Positions 13,481-13,757 of a stretch of 13,757 bases of DNA are shown one piece after another (within the stretch, counting starts at the first letter, position 1; every line of letters starts with the position of its first letter). Origin of the DNA: an uncultured Collinsella sp. (lineage in GTDB: Bacteria; Actinomycetota; Coriobacteriia; Coriobacteriales; Coriobacteriaceae). A program made the translations under genes and the position numbers. The notes beneath the pieces were generated by a model, which saw only the letters and a program-made list of their open reading frames with translations, searched no databases and was not told the DNA's origin. The DNA is taken from assembly GCA_900544225.1 (NCBI GenBank), contig UQUD01000050.1:1-13757 (forward strand), in the 5' to 3' direction.

Positions 13481-13518
13481 AAACCCCGGCAGTTGCGAAG
13501 AGCTGCCGGGGTTTCTGT
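13481..13518. terminator. Terminator-like hairpin with no assigned gene
   Basis: AAACCCCGGCAG (13481-13492) pairs exactly with CTGCCGGGGTTT (13503-13514) over a 10-base loop: a 12-bp stem with A and T ends, followed on the + strand by CTGTTG. No recognised gene ends here on either strand, so it either closes an unseen transcript or marks a lost gene. Confidence 0.65.
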
Positions 13519-13638
13519 TGTCTAAGGTGCCAAGTTGACGGACAGGAATTAAAGCACCGAGTCTGCAGCCCGCCATACGCAATGCGGGGCCTCGACAACT
13601 TGCGGACCACAGTGACGCCTCCCCATCGCGCCCCGCGC

Positions 13639-13644
13639 TATACT
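13639..13644 (+). promoter_or_regulatory. Candidate -10 element of the rightward gene at 13652
   Basis: TATACT stands 7 bases before the ATG at 13652, which would put the RNA start at or beside the first base of the start codon. No -35 at normal spacing is evident and no Shine-Dalgarno sequence precedes the ATG. Confidence 0.45.
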
Positions 13645-13651
13645 CGTCCGC

Positions 13652-13757
13652 ATGGATATCAAAACACGCAACATAGCAACGCCCGCCGCGGATGCGCCAA
13701 CGACGCAGCCCGCCTCCGTTCCCGCGCCCGTCGTGGGGCGCTTTGCCCCGTCGCCAT
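13652..13757 (+). CDS. Partial glutamyl-tRNA-synthetase-like protein, probably GluQ-RS
   Basis: Only the first 35 codons are in the window. After a Pro/Ala/Thr-rich extension of about 27 residues comes VVGRFAPSP (27-35), the start of the class I aminoacyl-tRNA synthetase HIGH region in the glutamyl family. The form GRFAPSP is more typical of glutamyl-Q tRNA(Asp) synthetase (GluQ-RS, which glutamylates queuosine in tRNA-Asp) than of GltX, which usually has VRFAPSPTG. The family is therefore well supported but the paralog is not. The ATG at 13652 has no ribosome binding site; TATACT seven bases upstream suggests a leaderless message. The rest of the gene lies outside the window. Confidence 0.75.
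   Translation, partial: MDIKTRNIATPAADAPTTQPASVPAPVVGRFAPSP

Larger units (their letters stand above)
13095..13651. other. 557-base gene-free stretch with repeats and an orphan terminator
   Basis: No convincing gene lies here; the longest frame (leftward, ending at 13164) has unbiased third positions and no recognisable domain. It contains two imperfect copies of a 16-base motif (13220-13235 and 13244-13259), a 14-bp perfect palindrome (13276-13289), a hairpin GAGCG-aa-AACGG...CCGTT-CGCTC (13421-13454) and a terminator-like hairpin (13481-13514). It must also hold the promoter of the DUF2207 gene and that of the rightward gene at 13652. It could be a decayed gene or a site of dispersed intergenic repeats. 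Confidence 0.6.

Noticed and set aside
13164..13610. Leftward 148-codon open frame in the gene-free gap
   Set aside because: Third positions are not G/C-biased, the product is cysteine-rich with no domain, and it runs through the terminator-like hairpin and the direct repeats.

Overview
The window is a 13.8-kb stretch of GC-rich chromosome with short intergenic gaps, strong G/C preference at third codon positions and mostly clear Shine-Dalgarno starts. Gene content and style (PucR regulator, Bce-type two-component system, DUF2207 membrane protein with a poly-glycine tail, compact palindromic intergenic repeats) fit a gut actinomycete of the Coriobacteriia. Collinsella is my best guess; this is recognition, not a computed assignment. 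Nothing marks the window as phage, plasmid or transposon, and I see no rRNA, tRNA, CRISPR array or transposase.

Layout. At the left edge a leftward gene may begin at 47 and run out of the window. Next, leftward, is uppP (undecaprenyl-diphosphatase) with its own intrinsic terminator. A divergent universal stress protein gene follows; it converges on a leftward two-component pair of the BceS/BceR (intramembrane-sensing) type, and a large nested hairpin plus a bidirectional terminator fill the gap. From 3.9 to 7.5 kb lies a small catabolic-looking cassette: a leftward two-gene operon (ornithine cyclodeaminase-family enzyme, then a PLP aminotransferase) and, divergent from it, a PucR-family regulator. 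A leftward gene for a degenerate-looking class IV aminotransferase-like protein follows, then leftward purH with an unusually structured 3' UTR. A rightward GNAT acetyltransferase gene converges on a leftward DUF2207 membrane protein gene. A 557-base gene-free stretch with repeats and an orphan terminator leads to the start of a rightward glutamyl-tRNA-synthetase-like gene (probably GluQ-RS) cut by the window end.

How genes may work together. The aminotransferase and the cyclodeaminase-family protein, under a divergent PucR regulator, look like a two-step amino acid route (transamination, then reduction or cyclisation of an imine) switched by substrate; the substrate cannot be read from sequence. 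UppP recycles the lipid carrier that bacitracin attacks, and Bce-type systems sense such attack, so the left 3.8 kb may be an envelope-stress neighbourhood, although no BceAB transporter is present.

The least explained material is non-coding: two large nested hairpins directly after the stop codons of the stress-protein gene and purH, a palindromic element after the GNAT gene, and a repeat-rich 557-base gap near the right end. I did not find a convincing new multi-gene system; the structured 3' UTR elements and the class IV-like protein are the best leads.
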